Shown: in pieces, positions 29,421-39,512 of the stretch
Layout: every line of letters starts with the position of its first letter
How positions within the stretch are numbered: position 1 is the stretch's first letter
Translations under genes and position numbers: made by a program
The notes under the pieces: generated by a model
Databases searched by the model: none
What the model saw: only the letters and a program-made list of their open reading frames with translations
What the model was told of the DNA's origin: nothing
Source: Lachancea dasiensis
Taxonomy: Eukaryota > Ascomycota > Saccharomycetes > Saccharomycetales > Saccharomycetaceae
Reading direction: 5' to 3'
DNA length: 64,000 bases
NCBI GenBank assembly: GCA_900074725.1
Contig: LT598457.1
Location: forward strand, 868,001 to 932,000

Positions 29421-30486
29421 TTGCGCACCAGGAGAAAGCTACTGGCAGAGCAGCAACCTTGCGGGAAGGTATAGTATAATGTGAGTGTGGCCAATTTATA
29501 CGAGAGTGCTCTTAACCCTTGGTCGGGCCCTCCAAGGGTCAGAGGCCGTTGAGTCCGTACATCAGTCGATGAGCGAAGAGGGCCCGCGATAAGATTTTTC
29601 ACACCCGTGCAGCGCGACAGATAACAGCATTTTCCTATCTGTCATTGCATACGAGATCTACGCATTTCGCCGTCGTCCGCTATGGTCACGTGATGTCAGA
29701 ATTGGCGGTGTTCAAATGCCACGGCCCTGGATTCTCCGTGGCCCTGCCCGGGACCCTGCGGACCAAGCTTCATCTCGTCGCTTTTACAAAACATGTTAAC
29801 TCTCCCCACCATCGCACCTTCCACACCGCCCGCTTTCCAGCTGATCCAGGATCACCAGTATTGCTCCCCTTTCTTTTTCGTGCTTTTACCGCTGCCAACT
29901 GAGACTCTGCAGGCCTGCCTACAATACGTGTAATCTAGATACCACGAGCACTCGTTGCGCGCCCATCTTTCCTTTTTGGCTCATCCATTCAGCTTAAGCT
30001 TATCCATGGTATATCTGATATAATTTTTCACCCTCTGCTGATAGAGTTATCTAGAAGTCACGGCAGAGATAACATATACAGATGCCAAGCTAAAGTATGC
30101 TCCAGGACACTGGATCGGGAAATCAGGGCCCGATCGAGGCCGAAAATAATGTAGTTCGAGGATTTAGCGTGGCAATGGCCAATCGGAACTCGCCGAAAAA
30201 ACCAGTTACGGCTACTTTTCCACCTGTCGCTATCATATCGCGTTTCTATTGTCGTTGTATCTCATCGCATGAGCTCTCTGAACCAGCACGACATCGCTGA
30301 AATCAGCTTACTTTACGGTAGACAGTGGTGATTGAGACGAAGTGGTCATTGTTATGGAGCATATCTTATCTGTGAACCCTTAGAGCTAGCGAAAAACGTA
30401 TATATACATACTAACGGGCCAAGCAGTTCCACCGATGGACTTGAGCACGACAATATACAAACACTCGTCAAGCGGCAAGAGTCGAG
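29421..30486. promoter_or_regulatory. Shared divergent promoter of the VBA-like gene and DAL5, with GATA sites
   Basis: A 1,066-bp region between two divergent transporter genes. GATA-factor cores occur as GATAAG at 29588-29593, GATAAC at 29620-29625, CTTATC at 29999-30004, GATAAC at 30068-30073 and CTTATC at 30365-30370. A TATA element lies at 30400-30407, about 80 bp before DAL5. S. cerevisiae DAL5 is strongly controlled by Gln3/Gat1 through such sites under nitrogen limitation, so the same control is likely here. A GTCACGTGA E-box lies at 29685-29693. Confidence 0.6.
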
Positions 30487-32151
30487 ATGAGCTACGAAAA
30501 AGACACCCACCACGATGACGTGATCCAACGTTCCAGCTCCGAGGAGGAGGCCATACAGGAGCAGAAAAACATCCAAACCGTAGTGTCATACAACCGCGAA
30601 GACATTGGTAACTTGGAGCATGTGGTGTCCACGATCATCTCCACATCAGGCCGCGAAGTCAAGCTCACCGGTAATGTGGACGATGCCATGAGACTGGCAC
30701 TTGACGCGCCCAAAATCGTGGTCACACCCGAGGAGGATCGCCGTTTGGTCCGCAAGATTGACCTGTACATGTTTCCGTTGCTGTGTTTGCTATACGCCAT
30801 CCAATTCATGGACAAAATCTCCAACGGTTCCGCAGCCGTGATGGGTCTTCGTGACGACCTGCACATGCACGGCGACCAATATTCGTGGGTCGGTTCTGCA
30901 TTTTACTTTGGTTACCTGTTTTTCAACATGGGTCCTGGACAGTTTATTTTCCAGAGATCTAGATGGCTGGCCAAGACTCTAGCCGGGTTTGTGATTGTTT
31001 GGGGTATGCTTTTGGCCCTCCACTCGGTTCCCTCTGTTAACTATTCTTCTTTTATCGCCCTGAGAGTTCTATTAGGTTGCGCTGAGTCCATGGTGACGCC
31101 AACATTCACTGTCATTACCTCCCAATACTGGAAGAAAGAGGAACAGTTCATGCGTGTGTGTTTGTGGTTTGGTTTCAACGGACTTGGTGGTATCTGGGCG
31201 AACGCCTTGGCCTATGGCCTCTACACCAGGCAGGATTCGTACTCCATTGAGGCCTGGAGAGTGTTGTTCATCATCACCGGCTTGATCACAATCGTTGTTG
31301 GTGTGGCCATTTTCTTCCACATTCCAGATGACCCCTCCAAGGCTTGGTTTTTGTCAGAGCGTGAGAAGTTTATGGTGGTTGAAAGAATTAGATCCAACCA
31401 GCAAGGCTTCGGTAACCACCACATCAAATGGTATCAGGTCAAAGAGGCATTTACCGATGTGAGGACTTGGCTATATTTTGCATTCTCCGTGGGATCTAAT
31501 ATCCCCAATGGTGGTCTAACTAACTTCATGAACATCTTGATTAAGTCTGATTTTGGTTACGACACTGCTCAATCTTTGCTGATGACTATGCCAACTGGTG
31601 CTGTTGAACTTGTTGCATGCCCCTTATTTGGGTACCTATCTGTGGTGTGTGCTAAGAAGAAGGTTCCATTCCTGCAATACAGATTGGCCTGGGGTATCAT
31701 CGCTGCTTTGATCAGTGTTTTAGGGACTTGTTTGCTAGCTTTTGCCCACGACTCTCCTAAGGCCAGACTTGCCGGTGCGTACTTGTTATACGTGGCACCC
31801 GTGGCTTTCATTTGTGTGTTGTCCATTATCAGTTCCAACACTATTGGGTTCAGTAAGAAATGGAGTGTGTCGTCAATCAACTTGGTTTCCTATGCTGCGT
31901 CGAACTTGGCAGGACCACAAACGTTCATCCCCTCGCAGGCCCCAGGCTACACTGGCGCTAAGATTGCCATGTTGGTCTGCTACGCAGCCACCGTTGTCGT
32001 GCTGGTGGCTTTGTTTGTAATTAACTACAGAGAAAACCAGAGAAGAGACAAGGTTCAGGCTGAGAGAGGTCCAGAACATGTCGTTATCGAGAACATGGAA
32101 TTTGCTGATTTGACTGACAAGGAGAATCCAAACTTCAGATACGCTCTCTGA
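30487..32151 (+). CDS. DAL5: Allantoate / ureidosuccinate / dipeptide permease
   Basis: An anion:cation symporter of the major facilitator superfamily that takes up allantoate, ureidosuccinate and some dipeptides at the plasma membrane as poor nitrogen sources. The 554 residues align throughout with recalled S. cerevisiae Dal5 (543). Shared blocks include VTPEEDRRLVRKID, YAIQFMDKIS, the MHGDQYSW box, RVLLGCAESMVTP, RIRSNQQGFGNH, WSVSSINLV and the C-terminal DKENPNFRYAL. About 12 hydrophobic spans lie between residues 95 and 515. The N- and C-terminal tails are hydrophilic. GATA sites and a TATA box precede it. Confidence 0.92.
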   Translation: MSYEKDTHHDDVIQRSSSEEEAIQEQKNIQTVVSYNREDIGNLEHVVSTIISTSGREVKLTGNVDDAMRLALDAPKIVVTPEEDRRLVRKIDLYMFPLLCLLYAIQFMDKISNGSAAVMGLRDDLHMHGDQYSWVGSAFYFGYLFFNMGPGQFIFQRSRWLAKTLAGFVIVWGMLLALHSVPSVNYSSFIALRVLLGCAESMVTPTFTVITSQYWKKEEQFMRVCLWFGFNGLGGIWANALAYGLYTRQDSYSIEAWRVLFIITGLITIVVGVAIFFHIPDDPSKAWFLSEREKFMVVERIRSNQQGFGNHHIKWYQVKEAFTDVRTWLYFAFSVGSNIPNGGLTNFMNILIKSDFGYDTAQSLLMTMPTGAVELVACPLFGYLSVVCAKKKVPFLQYRLAWGIIAALISVLGTCLLAFAHDSPKARLAGAYLLYVAPVAFICVLSIISSNTIGFSKKWSVSSINLVSYAASNLAGPQTFIPSQAPGYTGAKIAMLVCYAATVVVLVALFVINYRENQRRDKVQAERGPEHVVIENMEFADLTDKENPNFRYAL

Positions 32152-33722
32152 TTTCTTACATGAATTTTGGGTAATTACTTCTTGTCCTCGCTGATTGACT
32201 TTGCGAGCTCTGCTTTTTAATAATTTTATAAATTTCTTCAAGGACTGCTTTCGCTTAACATATGCACTGTAAGCTTATTAGCCTGTATCGAGAAACAATT
32301 TTGCCCAGCCTCCGCCTTGTTACGTGGCGTCGCCGGTTGGAGAGTACGCGGAGCGCGAAGGCATGGTACTCTTTTACTTGATACTAAATCTGGAGCTTGT
32401 AAAGAGACTTCTGGTTGTCGCTCCGTTATTACTTGAGATCTAAATTTGGTCTATATCAGGATTGTAGTCGGTATTTATACATAATTCTGGCGGGGATACT
32501 TTGGGTACCGGTGGCTAGGCTGGTAATCCAACATTTGCACATAGCAAATGAAATGTTGCTTTATTAGATTATTGAAGTGGCTGGGTGGCGCGTTTCTAGG
32601 AGATTACTGCTCATCTGGATCCCACTGGTTGATCATTCTCCTTGTACATTCTCGTTTTACTGACATCATATTTATCACTGTGTACTATAATGACACAGGC
32701 TGATGCAACTCGATGCTATCCAAACAACACTGGACCACTTTCATTCGGTGGTTCTAACATATACCAAAGAATTTATTCCAAGCTTATAAATATGCTTGAG
32801 CGGTTGAATAGGGCATTCAATGGTAAGACATCCTCCTAGAATGGAAGAAACATGACTCGTACGAACGAAAAGAGTAATCGTTGTATCAATTATCTACTCT
32901 GCTAATAAGAGAATGTTGAATTCGAAGCTCGAGAAATGGGTCCCTTCGTGTGTTGAATGTTTTTGACTCCCGGTATTACACCACGGACTGCCATTTTTGA
33001 TATGATCTGATCGATTTTACTTTATGCCCAGTCTATGACGAGAATATTTACTATTGGCAAGTTTGTCCAGTAACACTCTAAGTTTACAGACTAGCGGTCC
33101 TCAGCTCTTAAAAAAAAGCACCTTGAGTTTGAAAGATTAACCAATTGGGCCGAGATATGAAGTATTCTGATGTTTGAAGTACCTCTACTCTTGAACTTGT
33201 TAACACCAATTTGCCTGACAAGAGACCCTTATATTCACAATGCCTCAGAAAACATAGGGCCGGAGAGCATTCGATTTACTCTATTAAAAACACACAGGTA
33301 CTTTCAAGATGTATATAGTTAACTTTAGAAGTGAAACGTTACCATGAGTTCGAATGCCGGTGCGCAGCAACAGGCACCAGCAGCGAGCTAGTATGGGTCC
33401 ATAAGTGTACTGCAGAAAAGTCATCGCTGATGTTCAGTGCGCGAAATATTAGCTATATATTTACTCTATGGGTACAATGTTATACAAATAGTCGTTAGAA
33501 CAGTGTCTCACATTCCTTGAACGACTTTTGGATGAAGGCCAACTGGCCACAATGAAGAAACCGCTTACAGGCAGTGAAGCTTGGAGAAAGTTGCTGAGCT
33601 TGAAAACTGTCTTTTCTTTATCCTTTCATCATTATCTTCTCTTGCCGATCAGAAGTCAGTGAAATACACACGAGAATAGTATCACATTTTGATCATAAAG
33701 CCAGCAAAAGTTTTGACAGCGC
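32152..33722. other. Gene-free 1.6 kb between DAL5 and the STR2-like gene
   Basis: No convincing ATG-initiated frame on either strand; the open frames start with non-ATG codons or are very short. A GCCACA, a core used by the Met31/Met32 sulfur regulators, occurs near 33547, about 175 bp before the STR2-like start, and TGACTC occurs near 32967. Both motifs are short enough to arise by chance. Confidence 0.35.
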
Positions 33723-35336
33723 ATGGAGATTGAGTTCGGCAAGCGTCTTCCGCAAGATTTGGACCATGCAGTGTCGGTCAGCATGCCGAAATGGGATGAG
33801 GTGGTTGCTTTTGGGGAGAAGCACCCATGCTACCTGGGAAAAATGATGACAGGGTATCCACGATACTTTCTTCAACCGTCAACAAGAGCCTTGAGTGACT
33901 TCTTTTCTCGGTATGGGAAAGGAGAATACGAACTATTTCGACCCTTTGCGTCCCCTAGATCAGCGGAAAAGTGCGTTGATTATGTGAAGCAACGACTAGG
34001 GCCAAATTTACAATTGCACAGGGAAGAGCTCGCAATTGGAAATAACGGTGCCTCGCAAAAAGAGAATAGTTGTTTGAGAGTTGCGGTCATTATGGCTTCG
34101 GGCGAGGAGGCTGGGCTTGTGCAAGAATACTGGAAGCTCTCAGGTGAAGTCATGTCATCTCGCTTGGCTACATTTGCACTCTCAGGTCTGAATGGCCAGT
34201 TGCTAGAGGACTCTTTCACGTCAAAATGGGAATTGGAACGCGAAAAAGGTGCGCAGGCAAAGCTCATTATCAGAGAGCGGATCTCAAAAATTTATAGCAA
34301 GGGATTGACGAGTAAGCAAACTGGGACTGGTCCCAATGATGTCCTCTTATTCCCCAGCGGTATTACTTCCATATTCACGGCCCGTCAGGTGGTCCTGGCG
34401 TGGAGCTCATTACAGGGGCGTGCTTCCAGTGATACGACAGTGGTGCTAGGATTTCCTTTCAAAGACACGCCGATGATCATGAAAGCTACAGGACCCCATC
34501 AGTCTTTTAGTGTAGGAGACTCTAGGGATTTGGATAATTTGGAAACGCTACTGAAAGCAGAAGGGACTAGAGTCTCTGCGGTTTTTACAGAAACTCCCTC
34601 CAACCCTCTTTTGAGAATGACCGATCTGGGGCGGTTACGGAAACTTGCCGACAGACATGAATTTTTCGTGGTCATCGACGACACAATTGGTGGGTTGAAC
34701 ATTGAGGTATTGAAATATGCAGACATGGTTTGTACTTCTCTGACAAAGCTATTCAATGGTTCGAGTGACGTACTTGCGGGTTCTCTCGCCTTGAATCCCA
34801 ATTCCAGATTCTATGAATTTGCTCTGGAGTATCTCTCAAGCACCGAGGTTGAAGATCTATTGTGGTGTCAAGATGCCTGTAAGTTGGAAGAAAACTCGCG
34901 CAATTTCGAAGATAGAACACTAAGGACCAATCAAAATACTACAACATTGTTGGAATTGGTGTTGAAACCTGCACTGGGGGACATTTTCAAGGCGATCCAC
35001 TATCCTTCACTGCACTCGGAGACCAAGAAAAACTACGACTTAGTCAAGTCTCGTGTGGGTGGGTATGGCTCTCTACTGTCCCTCACGTTTTTTGATGAAG
35101 ACACTGCCAGACGCTTTTACGATTCTCTAAAGGTCTACAAGGGCCCTTCTCTAGGCACAAACTTTACTCTGGCAGTGCCATTCACACTCTTGGCACATTA
35201 CGATGAGTTAGAACATGTTGATTTAGCGTATGGTGTGAATCCGTACCTTGTCAGAGTAAGTATTGGTCTTGAAGATACCGCATCTTTATTATCAATCTTT
35301 CGAAAGGCCATTGAAAGTGCCCGGAATAAACCCTAG
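33723..35336 (+). CDS. STR2: Cystathionine gamma-synthase-family enzyme (single STR2/YML082W)
   Basis: A PLP enzyme of the Cys/Met metabolism family. S. cerevisiae Str2 joins cysteine to an activated homoserine to make cystathionine in the transsulfuration route. The protein has 537 residues, the longer type with a non-catalytic N-terminal extension of about 180 residues. The PLP lysine lies in TSLTKLFNGSSDV (Lys342), preceded by the cofactor-binding aspartate in FVVIDDTIGG and by the ETPSNPLLRM box. S. cerevisiae has two ohnologs, STR2 (YJR130C) and YML082W, and I cannot tell which function this copy keeps. The position beside SED5 is not the S. cerevisiae one. Confidence 0.85.
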   Translation: MEIEFGKRLPQDLDHAVSVSMPKWDEVVAFGEKHPCYLGKMMTGYPRYFLQPSTRALSDFFSRYGKGEYELFRPFASPRSAEKCVDYVKQRLGPNLQLHREELAIGNNGASQKENSCLRVAVIMASGEEAGLVQEYWKLSGEVMSSRLATFALSGLNGQLLEDSFTSKWELEREKGAQAKLIIRERISKIYSKGLTSKQTGTGPNDVLLFPSGITSIFTARQVVLAWSSLQGRASSDTTVVLGFPFKDTPMIMKATGPHQSFSVGDSRDLDNLETLLKAEGTRVSAVFTETPSNPLLRMTDLGRLRKLADRHEFFVVIDDTIGGLNIEVLKYADMVCTSLTKLFNGSSDVLAGSLALNPNSRFYEFALEYLSSTEVEDLLWCQDACKLEENSRNFEDRTLRTNQNTTTLLELVLKPALGDIFKAIHYPSLHSETKKNYDLVKSRVGGYGSLLSLTFFDEDTARRFYDSLKVYKGPSLGTNFTLAVPFTLLAHYDELEHVDLAYGVNPYLVRVSIGLEDTASLLSIFRKAIESARNKP

Positions 35337-35337
35337 G

Positions 35338-35640
35338 CTATACCAAGACTCGGTGATATCCAAATCTCACGATAAGGTAACCTGGTGCCAATGGGTCATG
35401 GTTTTCGCTAATTACCAGAAGCTCCCACTTGTTGTCATTCAGACCATAGACCCTACCTTTACACAAAGTAACGTCTTTTTGCCGCCCTTCTTTGGGATGA
35501 CTGAACTTTGAGAGTGCATCTTTGTTTACACTTTGGGCGGTCTTGCTGATTGGACTGGCCATTTTTTTGGCAATGCTTAATCGATCCACGATGCGTCGTA
35601 CAATATTGCTCAAGCCATACATTGCTGGTTTTGAGCTCAT
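35338..35640 (-). CDS. Small basic protein of about 100 residues, unassigned
   Basis: An ATG-initiated frame filling the gap between the STR2-like stop (2 bp away, convergent) and the divergent SED5 start 230 bp on. The N-terminus is basic with an amphipathic look (MSSKPAMYGLSNIVRRIV then DRLSIAKK), as in mitochondrial or membrane-attached proteins. The C-terminal half has strand-like sequence (KGRVYGLNDNKWELLVI, later GYLIVRFGYHRVLV). Composition is protein-like, and the spacing suits a real gene. I do not recognise the family. Confidence 0.4.
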   Translation of the reverse strand: MSSKPAMYGLSNIVRRIVDRLSIAKKMASPISKTAQSVNKDALSKFSHPKEGRQKDVTLCKGRVYGLNDNKWELLVISENHDPLAPGYLIVRFGYHRVLV

Positions 35641-35869
35641 TCTGATCACATTTAATTACGCAAAATTCTACGGCAGACTTCCTGGTACCCAAGCTTACTG
35701 AGTCCGTGGGCTCTACAGTATCCTCATGCTGTGGTCCTCGTTGGCCAGTCGCTGTGTCGTCCACGGTGACTTTGTTTATTGAGAATTTCAATTAAGTGTT
35801 ATGCTGTTATATTAAGACAACAATATTCAAGGGCCAGCCGTTGCCGAAGCGTAACGACACGCTTTTAAG

Positions 35870-36754
35870 ATGCTCGATGTCCGTGACAGAACCACAGAAT
35901 TCCAACGTTCGGTCTTACAATATAACAAGCGATCTCAAGATGTCATTAAAACCCAAAGTACTGTACAAAAATCTCAGTTCCAACAACAAGCCTCTCTTAT
36001 TGCACACGAGATCGCACAGACGGCGCAGCTCCTAGGTAAGCTTGCCCAGCTAGCCAAAAGAAAGCCTATGCTTAATGATAACCCCGTTGAAATAGCAGAG
36101 CTCACGTACGTGATAAAGCGCAAGATATACGCAGTTGAACAGAATATGTTAAATCTGGCCAAATCTACCGGCGGTCAAAACGCTTCTTCGCAACCGGTTC
36201 AGCACACAAGAAACGTTGTAAATCTTCTAAACACAAAAATGAAAAACATTAGTGGCGATTTCAAAAGCGTACTCGAGCAACGCCAAAAGATGGAACTGGC
36301 CAATCGTGATCGATGGGAACAGCTGAGCGCACAAACGGAAGCTGAGCAACACCACTCGTACAATAATTCAAATCCATTTATGTCATCGGTTTTGAACGAG
36401 GAAGACGGAGCTTCGAATCAGCTAGCACTTCCTCAAGACTCTCAGATGCTCTTACTCGAGGAGCAGACCTCATCGTCTGCCTACTTGCAAGAACGTAATC
36501 GTGCAGTGGAAACTATTGAGTCGACTATTCAAGAGGTTGGTAATTTGTTTCAGCAGCTCGCCCATATGGTGCAAGAACAAGGTGAAGTCATTCAGCGAAT
36601 AGACGCGAATGTGGACGATATCGATTTGAATATTTCTGGCGCTCAACGTGAGCTTCTCAAATACTTTGACCGTGTGAGCAGCAATAGATGGCTGGCGGTT
36701 AAGATATTTGCCGTTTTGTTTGTATTCTTTCTGGTGTGGGTCCTGGTAAATTAG
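35870..36754 (+). CDS. SED5: cis-Golgi t-SNARE, syntaxin-5 type
   Basis: Sed5 is the Golgi syntaxin required for ER-to-Golgi and intra-Golgi vesicle fusion. The 294 residues (S. cerevisiae 340) begin with the short N-peptide MLDVRDRTTEFQ that binds the Sly1 regulator. The next conserved block, LIAHEIAQTAQLLGKLAQLAKRKP followed by ELTYVIKRKIYAVEQN, belongs to the Habc region. The SNARE motif covers about residues 212-270 (VETIESTIQEVGNLFQQLAHMV and on), with the central glutamine in its QEQGEVIQRID part. A C-terminal membrane anchor closes it (WLAVKIFAVLFVFFLVWVL). The protein is shorter than in S. cerevisiae in the linkers. It converges with SNF7, as its S. cerevisiae neighbour YLR025W would predict. 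Confidence 0.95.
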   Translation: MLDVRDRTTEFQRSVLQYNKRSQDVIKTQSTVQKSQFQQQASLIAHEIAQTAQLLGKLAQLAKRKPMLNDNPVEIAELTYVIKRKIYAVEQNMLNLAKSTGGQNASSQPVQHTRNVVNLLNTKMKNISGDFKSVLEQRQKMELANRDRWEQLSAQTEAEQHHSYNNSNPFMSSVLNEEDGASNQLALPQDSQMLLLEEQTSSSAYLQERNRAVETIESTIQEVGNLFQQLAHMVQEQGEVIQRIDANVDDIDLNISGAQRELLKYFDRVSSNRWLAVKIFAVLFVFFLVWVLVN

Positions 36755-36911
36755 ATAAATAAGACAAGAATAGGGTTGAATAAGATTAATAATAGAGCAC
36801 TTTACAAAATGTACTAGAAGTTTAAACTACAGACGGTAACTGGGACTCTTGCGTTTAATTATAAGAATAGAGGAGCCAAAAACATTCAAAAAAGCTTTGC
36901 ACGCCAGCGCG

Positions 36912-37610
36912 TCATAAGCCCATTTCTGCTTGCAATTCACGCAAGGCCCGTTCATCCTCGTCTTCCTCATCTTCTTGTGCTTGTTCTTCTTCTCCATCTG
37001 CCTCTTGTGGAGCCTGTTGCGGCCTGTGCCATTCGGAAACCTTATCCTGTGGTATCGATGGTAGCCTCTGCGGTGGTACTACTTCATCCTTGACATTTTC
37101 GGCAGCCAAAGCCGCCAGTTCCTCGTCTATTTCATCCTCATCCACTTCTGCACCAGCGTGCAGTGGCCTGGAAATAGCATCCGAGATTTCTTCGCCCAGC
37201 TCCACCTGCTCGCGTATTTCATCCATGGTTTCGTCAACTTTATCGATGTCCATACCCTTGTGGATATTCTTCATGGCAGATGCGCCTTGTTTCATAGCTT
37301 TCATGGTCTCTAAATTCAAGTTCGCGGACTCGATAGAATATAATTGTTGTTCGAGCGAGTCCATTTGGGCCTGGATCTTCACCAGCTGAGATTCATACGT
37401 TTTCTTACGCTTGAGCGCATTTTTGGCCCCCACCTTGTTGTTCTTGGCCAGCAGTTGTCGCGCAGACTGCTCTTGAGTAGTAACCTGTGTTTGTAAGTGC
37501 GCTTCTTTCTTTCCCAAGAGCGTTATATGCTCCCGCAAGTCCAAAATGGCTTTCTTGGGGGCGTCCTTATTCTTGCTGGAGGCTCCCGACCCAAATAGGT
37601 ACGACCACAT
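36912..37610 (-). CDS. SNF7: ESCRT-III core subunit
   Basis: Snf7 polymerises on endosomal membranes to drive budding of intralumenal vesicles and membrane scission. The protein has 232 residues from the ATG giving MWSYLFGSG, which matches the recalled S. cerevisiae start; the frame extends six bases further only with GTG. The basic helical core covers about residues 18-150 with the blocks [21 protein letters not shown] and [29 protein letters not shown]. The acidic C-terminal tail ends in [13 protein letters not shown], the Vps4-interacting MIM1 helix. It converges with SED5 and keeps that S. cerevisiae neighbour. Confidence 0.96.
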   Translation of the reverse strand: MWSYLFGSGASSKNKDAPKKAILDLREHITLLGKKEAHLQTQVTTQEQSARQLLAKNNKVGAKNALKRKKTYESQLVKIQAQMDSLEQQLYSIESANLNLETMKAMKQGASAMKNIHKGMDIDKVDETMDEIREQVELGEEISDAISRPLHAGAEVDEDEIDEELAALAAENVKDEVVPPQRLPSIPQDKVSEWHRPQQAPQEADGEEEQAQEDEEDEDERALRELQAEMGL

Positions 37611-38882
37611 CGTCACTAGAGAGTAGTTTGCAGGTTTTGACGAGAAGGAAGCAGGCCAGGTTTATCTGAAAAGCTTAGAGCCGCTTTTGAGAGATGATCG
37701 GGGTTGCAGGTTCGATGGAATGGGCCATTTCGGGAGGTTCAAGAACTTGTAATTACATCTAGTTGTCATTTTATACGTATCCATGACATGAAGGTTGATC
37801 CATATCAAGAGCAGAGCTGAAAGTTGAGGAGTGTCCTACCGGTGTCCACAAGGTGCTCTGGATTTAGAATTGATAGAAATTCTCAGTGGTACGGGCGCGC
37901 TGTAATTTCATTTTTATAATCTGTGTGTCAATCACAATATTGCAGTGGGAAAAATAACTTCGTGCTGGGGGCGTAAAAAGCCGTCAAGAGGATCCTGTAA
38001 GTTCTGAAAGGCGCTAAAGCCTAACATTGTGTTTTGCTACTCTTTTTAATGAGCATTGTGTGCTCTTCCAAAAATATTTTCTGAAGCTGCACACAAACTG
38101 GCTCTGCTGCTTCATTTGGCCTCGAGGAGCCTCATGGCAAAACCACTGTCTTGGATTGCATCAAGAGTGTGTGGACTATGGCGTCTCGGCTTGAGTACCA
38201 GAACCAGATTCCAATAGCCATAGTGGAGACCACGTCAGTTCTGTACAAAGTGATATATGGAAGCGCTTCGAATGTCCCTCTCTGTAACTGAAGCAGCAAG
38301 CCAAGGAGCCAGGATATTTCCCGCTGGTAGACATCAAAGATGGATTTCGAAGGTGGGTTGCAAGACTTTGGGCGCACCAGATATATTTCTAAAACTAGCA
38401 CAGAAAGCTCTGATGAGATATGTCTCTTTCCTGTGTGGTTACTGACTGCTCTTATCCCGGAAAGTGGAATAGAGACGCCGCTATTTTATTACAAGCATTT
38501 GGCTCTTCAAGCTCCTCTACAGCCCATATGCCAAGTTCACTTCGCTCGAGAGAGGCTTGCAGGGACAATTTTCATCGGCCATACTTCAGATGGCTTTGAA
38601 AGAACCATAACAACCAGAAATTAGACCCGCTACCCATCCCGTTACCCACCCCGCTAGACTCAAAGCCACGCTGTATTTATCTTAAGCCTTTGCCTCTCTT
38701 CAAAGTTGAACATTTTATGGCAAGTTCCGCTGTCGTTTAATTAGCTTATCACGTTCTGCAGCGAGTTTTTTAAAGATATTATGAGAAGTTTGAACTCTAT
38801 CATCAATCTCGTATCTCATCTCACAGTATCGGGAACACAATAGCCCACTTGTCGTTGCCACGCCTCGGTCATCCATCCCAAA
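37611..38882. other. Intergenic 1.3 kb between SNF7 and the MRP8-like gene
   Basis: Divergent promoter region. Two overlapping frames occur near 38132-38624: one on the plus strand starts with ATG at 38340 (94 codons) and one on the minus strand (about 89 codons, GTG start) has hydrophobic stretches. Neither resembles a family I know. They could be the remains of a lost gene or chance. Confidence 0.3.
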
Positions 38883-39512
38883 ATGCACTCAGAGGCGAAC
38901 TCGTCACCACAACAGCGAATAATCACCTCTGAGCAGTGGGTGTTCGACCGAAAAGGATCTAGAGACGATTCCAAGAACCAAGGTGAAAATCGACCCAAGC
39001 GAGCCTCTTTGTCAAAACAGGAGCGTGAGTCGCGACGCAAACAGCGAGAACTGGAGAATGAGCAACTGCAGCGGGAATTTCAGACGGTGCAGAGCGAAAA
39101 CTCGCGGTTAAAATCAGTGGTGGCGCGATTAAAGCAGGATATTGATTCGTACACCCGGCTGATTGTAGCAGCATCCAAGAGTCAGAATGGTTCTGGTATA
39201 GCATGTAGGGCGGGACTAGGCAGTGCGACTTTGGCGGAGGCACCCTCCGGGGCCTCCAACGACGATCTACCGCCGATGGAGACGCTTTTGGTGAATACTC
39301 CCAAACGGCGCAAACGGGGCCAGAAGCTCGACCCTAGCAATTTTGCCATGGGCCGCGACATAGAGACAGATTCCTGGATACATGACGACGGCCCTGGAGT
39401 GCTCAGAAACACAGAAGCAGACGTGATGCTGGCGCCGAGAGCCCCGGATCTGGGGCCCGACGACGTGGCTCTGATGAGCAAGCTCAAAGACGTGCTGGCT
39501 GAGATGGAATAA
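38883..39512 (+). CDS. MRP8: Coiled-coil protein, probable MRP8 (YKL142W) homolog
   Basis: A 209-residue hydrophilic protein. A basic, helix-forming stretch at about residues 38-65 (KQERESRRKQRELENEQLQ) runs into a leucine-rich coiled coil that continues to about residue 95. The C-terminal half is polar with a basic patch (KRRKRGQK) and ends in an acidic helix. It resembles a bZIP region, but the NxxAAxxCR residues of DNA-binding bZIP factors are missing. In S. cerevisiae MRP8 (YKL142W, about 219 residues, a sumoylated protein of unknown role) lies just upstream of SDH3 in the same orientation, as here. The name rests on position, length and coiled-coil content, not on remembered sequence. 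Confidence 0.5.
   Translation: MHSEANSSPQQRIITSEQWVFDRKGSRDDSKNQGENRPKRASLSKQERESRRKQRELENEQLQREFQTVQSENSRLKSVVARLKQDIDSYTRLIVAASKSQNGSGIACRAGLGSATLAEAPSGASNDDLPPMETLLVNTPKRRKRGQKLDPSNFAMGRDIETDSWIHDDGPGVLRNTEADVMLAPRAPDLGPDDVALMSKLKDVLAEME

Noticed and set aside
29685-29693. GTCACGTGA resembling centromere element CDEI
   Set aside because: No AT-rich CDEII stretch and no CDEIII with the TTCCGAA core follows. An E-box for Cbf1-type factors is the simpler reading.
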